64,000 bases of DNA, taken from Paenibacillus pini JCM 16418 (GTDB lineage: Bacteria > Bacillota > Bacilli > Paenibacillales > Paenibacillaceae). Made by a program: the position numbers and the translations under genes. The DNA is taken from positions 1 through 64,000 of the forward strand of contig NZ_BAVZ01000015.1 of the NCBI RefSeq assembly GCF_000576305.1, in the 5' to 3' direction. Below, piece after piece: positions 59,512 to 64,000 of the stretch. The notes under the pieces were generated by a model that worked only from the letters and a program-made list of their open reading frames with translations, made no database searches and was not told the origin of the DNA. Positions within the stretch are counted from its first letter, which is position 1, and each line of letters starts with the position of its first letter.

Positions 59512-59539
59512 AATGCTCTATCATCCTTTTCAACTTAGA

Positions 59540-60582
59540 TTAGGGCTGCAGTAGAAAATCATTCGTATATGCTTTGCTAACTTCAAGCGGCTTATCGAGC
59601 AGTTTGTGCTCATACATCCAATCGGAGTAGCCTTTCCATATTTGTTCTTTCTGTTCTCCCCAGCGTGAAGCATCGTCTTTATATTTCGGACTGAGCCATT
59701 TCTGACTGGCAAGTACGAGCTTGTGATCCAGTTCAGGCACGGCCTTCAGGAGAATGTTCGCGGCGTCCTCAGGCTTATCAATGCAGTACTGATAGCCTTT
59801 GGCTGTAGCTCGCATGAACGATTTGACGAGTTCGGGATCATCCTTAATCTGCTGCTCATTCGTTACAAGCACAGGTGTATAGTAGTCGAGCTTATCGGAG
59901 TAATCTTTCACATATAGCATATCAAGCGGTTGATTGCGCAGCTGCGCTTCAACTCCGGTCCAGCCGTAAAAAATCCAAGCGAAATCAATATCACGCTCAA
60001 CGGCGGTAAAATAATCGCTTCGCCCATATTAGCGATGGTAACCTTCTTCACATCTGCTGATTCCTTCTGCATGATGGAGCCCATAACGGCTTCCTCAACG
60101 GGAGAACCCCAGCCGCCGTAAGTTTTACCTTCGAAATCTTTAGGCGATTTAATCTTACGATCAACCGGTGCAGCAAATCCTGACGTATTATGCTGGATGA
60201 TAGCGGCAATAGACACGAGGGGAACATCCTGCGTACGCGCTTGAGTGACATTTTCCTGATAGCTAATGCCAAAAGGAACCTTGCCAGCAGCAACCATCGT
60301 ATCGGCTCCTCCTGAACCCGGTTGTACAATTTCAACATTCAGTCCTTCTTCTTCATAATATCCTTGATTCTTAGCGACATACAATCCGGTGTGGTTGGTG
60401 TTTGGTGTCCAATCCAGCACAACCTTAATGTCCTTTAATTTCTTAGGTTCGGTTCCTGTGGTCGTATCTGCTGGTTTGTTACTACCTTCGGTTGAAGGGT
60501 TGTTACGGCTTCCAGCACATCCCGCTACAGCCACGACGAGCAGGCAGGACATAAGTAGTAGTCCAAAAGATTTCAATCGCAT
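59540..60582 (-). CDS. thiY: Thiamine-precursor-binding lipoprotein (ThiY-like, NMT1/THI5 type, frameshifted)
   Basis: ATG 60582 after AAAGGAGAG. Lipobox VAGC follows [10 protein letters not shown]. The NMT1 motif [36 protein letters not shown] is typical of HMP-type pyrimidine-binding proteins. The frame breaks at 60016; one extra G gives [23 protein letters not shown] and then [20 protein letters not shown], in total 347 residues. It delivers the pyrimidine precursor to the ThiX/ThiZ importer. First gene after the riboswitch. Confidence 0.9.
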
Positions 60583-60678
60583 TTCGTTCTCTCCTTTTGT
60601 TCTCCTAAGCACATGATGCGAAGGCATACCGTGCGGAGTATTCCCCTCCAATAGTGGAACCATTCTGTTTCTGAAAGC

Positions 60679-60707
60679 AAAAAAAGCGCCCCTGTCAAGG
60701 GACGCTT
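60679..60707 (-). terminator. Riboswitch expression-platform terminator
   Basis: On the minus strand AAGCGTCCC and GGGGCGCTT pair around TTGACA and run into seven T, between the TPP aptamer and thiY: transcription attenuation. Confidence 0.88.
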
Positions 60708-60747
60708 AAGGCGCTAGGATAAGCATGGACATATAGCCATGAAGATC

Positions 60748-60840
60748 ATTTTCCTACGCTGGCATTACCCAGATCAGGTGTAAGGGTCAGTATCTTGTGG
60801 GATACAATCTCAGCCGGCCATTTCATCCAGCACCCCTGAT
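60748..60840 (-). ncRNA. TPP riboswitch aptamer
   Basis: Read on the minus strand, the conserved THI-box parts are in order: AGGGGTGCTGG, CGGCTGAGA, ACCCTTACACCTGATCTGG, and GTAATGCCAGCGTAGGAA. It lies before the thiY-thiX-thiZ operon and would switch it off when thiamine pyrophosphate is plentiful. Confidence 0.96.
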
Positions 60841-60904
60841 TCATATGAAGTTTATGGGTGTTTCTAGGAGTATTATAGCCTCTCTCCCATGGGGTGTCTA
60901 GTAA

Positions 60905-62104
60905 TCAATGGTTCTGAAGCCTTTGTTTCCGCTGAATCTGGAAGACCACGAAGCTGAGAATGACCATTCCAACGGAGAACAGTGCAAGCAGCCAAGCGGT
61001 CTGGTTTACCTTCAGGTGATCGAGCTCCAGCCCATGATGAGCGGAAGGAGGGCTCCCCCAACACCTCCAGAAGCGATGAGGATACTAGGTGTCGATTCCT
61101 CACGGCCTTGCAGCATTTTGCTCGCAAATACTAATGCAATTGAGAATATGCCTGACATGAACAATCCGAGTAGTAGTATAACGGCGAACGCAGACCATAC
61201 ATGACTTGTAAAAGGAAACAACAGCAATAAGAGTAACGTAGCCGCGCAGCTATAGAGGACGTAGACATGGTAATGGATTTTCTCGGCTATTACACCGGCA
61301 AAAATACGTCCGAACGACATCGCAACCCAAAAACAGGTCACGCTGAGGGCTGCACCAGCTTCATTCATTCCTATTTTCTCAATAAGAATAGCAGGCATGA
61401 AGTTAGCTAAACTCATCTCAGTCCCTACATATAGGAAGAAAAAGAGGATGAACATGATAAGGATGCCAAGCGCCTTCCCCTGATACGCAAACGATTTCGG
61501 TGAATGGTGCGCTTGATCTTTGTTTGAACTAACTGCACCTCGAGCATTTAATATCGCATCAATATCACCAAAGGAGCTTTTTAGACCAGAATACAAAAGT
61601 CACCATGGAGAAGAGGGAAATAACGAGAAAAGAAAATCTCCACCACCCCTGAGTGATCATACCGCTTGCGATCAGTGGCATAACCATTGCGCCTATACCG
61701 AAGAACACTTCAATTCGGCTCATGGCAACAGCTGTCTTTTCCTTAATTGCTGCAATAATAATGGTTCCAATAACCGCCTCAATCATACCAAAACCAAACC
61801 CAGCTATAATCGCTATCATGTAAAGCCAGCCCCATGGAGGTAAGAGCGTGTAGGTTAGTTCAGCTGCACAGAGCATCGAAACGGCGATGAGCAGACCACC
61901 TCTTTTGCCAAAGCGGCGGTTGAGCCAGGGAGATACAAGTACGCCAAGAAGGAACCCTGCGAATTGTGTAAAGATCAATGTTCCACCTTCACTATATTCA
62001 CGTCCATAATGCTCGAGCAGAACGGGTAAGACAGAACCAAGCACGACATGGGCGAGGCCGATCAGAAAGTAGGATAAACATCCAATATGAATTAATTTTT
62101 TCAT
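60905..62104 (-). CDS. MFS permease of the fucose-permease type (two frame breaks)
   Basis: ATG at 62104 (MKKLIHIGCLSYFLIGLAHVVLGSVLPVLLEHY). The 179-residue first frame ends in a T4 run at 61595-61598; removing one T continues VTLYSGLKSSFGDIDAIL. A second break at 61031-61033 lacks one G and the tail becomes GLELDHLKVNQTAWLLALF, ending at 60905. Repaired length is 399 residues with twelve helices. A major-facilitator sugar or drug permease; substrate unknown. It lies just upstream of the TPP riboswitch and is divergent from the stress gene. Confidence 0.83.
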
Positions 62105-62280
62105 AAATGCTCCTCTGCATCTTTGTATGTAGTACGGTAAGTTCCATCATATCAATGTAATCCTTTGACGTCATGCATATAACTGGAAAAGGGCCTCTTT
62201 TACGGTTCATAAATAGAACTCAAGGGTACACTTTATATACGGGCAATTAACGTTGACACTTGAAGGGAGTTACATACATC

Positions 62281-62700
62281 ATGAATGATAAAATTAAACT
62301 CGAGCAAGAAATTGCTAAAATTATGGATCACAATAAATTCTGTTCTTTTGCTACCGTTGAGGGGAATAAACCTAAACAGCGGTATATGGCGTTATATAAT
62401 CAGGGCCTAAGCATTCATCTGGTAACAGACGGTAAAACTCACAAGGTGGAGGAACTCGAAGAGAATCCACATGTTTCGTTGCTACTCGGCTATGAAGCGG
62501 GCGGTTCTAAGGATGTTGTAGAGATTGAAGGGACATGCTCCGTAACGAAGGATGATGAGCTTCGTGAACGAATTTGGAATGACGATTTGAAGCCCTATTT
62601 TTCTGGACCCGAAGATCCAAATTATGTGATTCTAGAAGTTAAAATTGGTCGTATTGTATATACGGATAAAGATGGCGATACACGCGAGTGGATTGAGTAA
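62281..62700 (+). CDS. General stress protein 26-like flavin split-barrel protein
   Basis: 139 residues from ATG 62281, with GAAGGGAG upstream. KLEQEIAKIMDHNKFCSFATVEGNKPKQRYMALY followed by VEELEENPHVSLLLGYE is the PNPOx-like GSP26 pattern. It may bind FMN or FAD; role unknown beyond stress. Flanked by the divergent MFS gene and a strong terminator. Confidence 0.85.
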   Translation: MNDKIKLEQEIAKIMDHNKFCSFATVEGNKPKQRYMALYNQGLSIHLVTDGKTHKVEELEENPHVSLLLGYEAGGSKDVVEIEGTCSVTKDDELRERIWNDDLKPYFSGPEDPNYVILEVKIGRIVYTDKDGDTREWIE

Positions 62701-62743
62701 AAAGGCAAGGGTAATAAGGCTAATATGCCGAAAGTAGGTCTAG

Positions 62744-62779
62744 TAATACCTGAGACAGGGTCTCAGGTATTATTTTTTT
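62744..62779 (+). terminator. Intrinsic terminator
   Basis: AATACCTGAGAC pairs with GTCTCAGGTATT around AGG; T7 follows. Confidence 0.92.
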
Positions 62780-62930
62780 GTAAATGGATGTTTTTGTCTT
62801 TATTTTGGTAGGGATGACGATATAAACTACTATTGTAGATAGAGCTAATCAAACGGTGGTTAGTTTATATTACCGGAAGACGGCTCAATGCTACAGATGT
62901 GCCAATGGTACATAATTAGGAGGGGTATAC

Positions 62931-64000
62931 TTGTCGAATTCACGTAAAAAAGTCCTTAAAGGTATTACAGCTGCTGCCGTTGCGTTCAACGTGCTCGCGC
63001 TTCCGCTGGTTCCGGCTTATGCTGATAGCAGCAGTCCATCCAAAGTTAAACTGCGGATTATGGAGACATCCGATTTACACGTTAACATGGTGAACTATGA
63101 TTATTATGGCGATAAGAAAACCGATGAATATGGTTTTGCTAAAACAGCCAGCTTAATCAAAGCAGCAAGAAATGAAGTAAAGAATAATGTATTGTTCGAC
63201 AATGGCGATTTGCTTCAAGGGAATCCATTGGGCGATTACATTGCTAAAGTAAACCCTCTTAAAGCAGGCCAAGTTCATCCCGTATTTAAAGCAATGAATT
63301 TAATGAATTATGATGCTGGCGGTGTCGGTAACCACGAATTCAACTTTGGACTTGATTTCTTACAGCAATCATTGAAGGGTGCGAATTTCCCTTATGTAAA
63401 TGCAAACGTTTACAAGGACGATAAGGACAAGGATGAAAGCAACGATGTTAACTATTTTACTCCTTATCGAATTATAGACAAAAAAGTAACGGATGAAAAT
63501 GGCAAAGAGCAGACCATTAAGGTTGGTATCATTGCATTTGTTCCACCACAAGTTAATCAGTGGGATAAAGACAATGTTGAAGGCAAAATTATTGTAAAAG
63601 ACATTGTAGAAACAGCAAAGAAATTCGTCCCGCAAATGAAAAAAGAAGGCGCTGACGTAATCGTAGCTATGCCTCACTCTGGTTTTGAAGATATTCCACA
63701 AACTCCGCTAATGGAGAACTCCGTTCTCTACTTGAGCCAAGTTCCTGGAATTGATGCCATCTTGTTTGGACATGCTCACAAGACATTCCCAAGCGCAGAG
63801 TTTAAAGGTAAAAAAGGCGTAGATCTGGAAAAAGGTACGATTAACGGTGTAGCAGCAGTTGAACCTGGCTTCTGGGGTGACCACCTTGGTATCATTGATC
63901 TTGATTTGGAACAAACCGATGGTAAGTGGAAAGTAACGGGCTCCAAAACGGAAGCACGTGCAATCTACGACACAGCAACTAAAAAATCGCTAATTGATGC
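62931..64000 (+). CDS. 2',3'-cyclic-nucleotide 2'-phosphodiesterase / 3'-nucleotidase (YfkN/CpdB type, 3' partial)
   Basis: TTG start 8 bases after TAGGAGGGG. A signal peptide ends PAYA-D near residue 34. The metallophosphatase domain shows METSDLHVN, NGDLLQGNPLGDY, GGVGNHEFNFG, AMPHSGF and FGHAHKTFPS, i.e. all five conserved metal blocks. The gene runs off the window, so the downstream 5'-nucleotidase domain cannot be seen. A secreted enzyme that releases phosphate from nucleotides. The DNA from 62780 to 62930 has no other gene. Confidence 0.93.
   Translation, partial: MSNSRKKVLKGITAAAVAFNVLALPLVPAYADSSSPSKVKLRIMETSDLHVNMVNYDYYGDKKTDEYGFAKTASLIKAARNEVKNNVLFDNGDLLQGNPLGDYIAKVNPLKAGQVHPVFKAMNLMNYDAGGVGNHEFNFGLDFLQQSLKGANFPYVNANVYKDDKDKDESNDVNYFTPYRIIDKKVTDENGKEQTIKVGIIAFVPPQVNQWDKDNVEGKIIVKDIVETAKKFVPQMKKEGADVIVAMPHSGFEDIPQTPLMENSVLYLSQVPGIDAILFGHAHKTFPSAEFKGKKGVDLEKGTINGVAAVEPGFWGDHLGIIDLDLEQTDGKWKVTGSKTEARAIYDTATKKSLID

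Noticed and set aside
57613-60582. Nitrate, taurine or sulfonate transporter
   Set aside because: The binding protein is NMT1/THI5-like and a TPP riboswitch precedes the operon, so a thiamine precursor is more likely.

Overview
The window looks like chromosomal DNA of a spore-forming Gram-positive bacterium of the Paenibacillus type. The evidence is strong AGGAGG-type ribosome binding sites, GTG/TTG starts, a BclB-like exosporium collagen protein, stalk-domain and Ig-like surface proteins, a perfect CcpA cre site, and Bacillus-type genes (YugN, YcnJ/YcnI, CsoR-CopZ-CopA, YdjO, ExoA, YndH/YndJ). It is a complete stretch with a partial gene at each end. No tRNA, rRNA, insertion sequence, prophage or CRISPR array was seen.

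Layout. 0-7 kb: spore/surface proteins, YugN-like protein, flavin-type split-barrel protein, Bcr/CflA drug exporter. 7-14 kb (minus strand): a sugar operon (two ABC permeases, binding lipoprotein, LacI regulator, BadF-type kinase, GH4 6-phospho-glycosidase) with a promoter, a cre site and two LacI-type palindromes. 14-18 kb: FrnE-like DsbA protein and a nine-repeat Ig-like surface protein. 18-36 kb: a large divergent locus around a tubulin/FtsZ-like GTPase. 36-45 kb: DoxX protein, ArsR-controlled exporter, a damaged ECF sigma factor with its membrane partner, a YndH/YndJ-type membrane operon, and a two-component system. 45-54 kb: cold-shock genes and two copper loci (YcnJ-YcnI; CsoR-CopZ-CopA). 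54-64 kb: ExoA, MFS, nitroreductase, TatD, a TPP-riboswitch-controlled thiamine-precursor ABC operon, an MFS permease, a general stress protein and the start of a 2',3'-cyclic-nucleotide phosphodiesterase.

The most interesting region is 18.0-35.8 kb. The plus-strand operon encodes a secreted/membrane VWA protein, a tubulin-like GTPase with intact nucleotide loops, an 817-residue protein that looks like a degenerate tubulin paralogue, a polytopic VWA protein, a beta-rich protein, a zinc-ribbon P-loop GTPase, and a large GTPase-associated protein with a membrane anchor. Divergently encoded are a 50-residue membrane peptide, a zinc-ribbon membrane protein and a membrane-anchored protein. This is the tubulin-like/VWA/GTPase combination predicted to remodel membranes, here in a Gram-positive layout. 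Two arrays of hairpin repeats (one exactly 5 x 41 bp) end directly at the ribosome binding sites of the two GTPase genes.

At least eleven genes carry reading-frame breaks, nearly all of one base and mostly repaired by changing a short homopolymer by one base. This pattern suggests residual assembly error more than mass gene decay. I annotate these as single genes and give the break positions.
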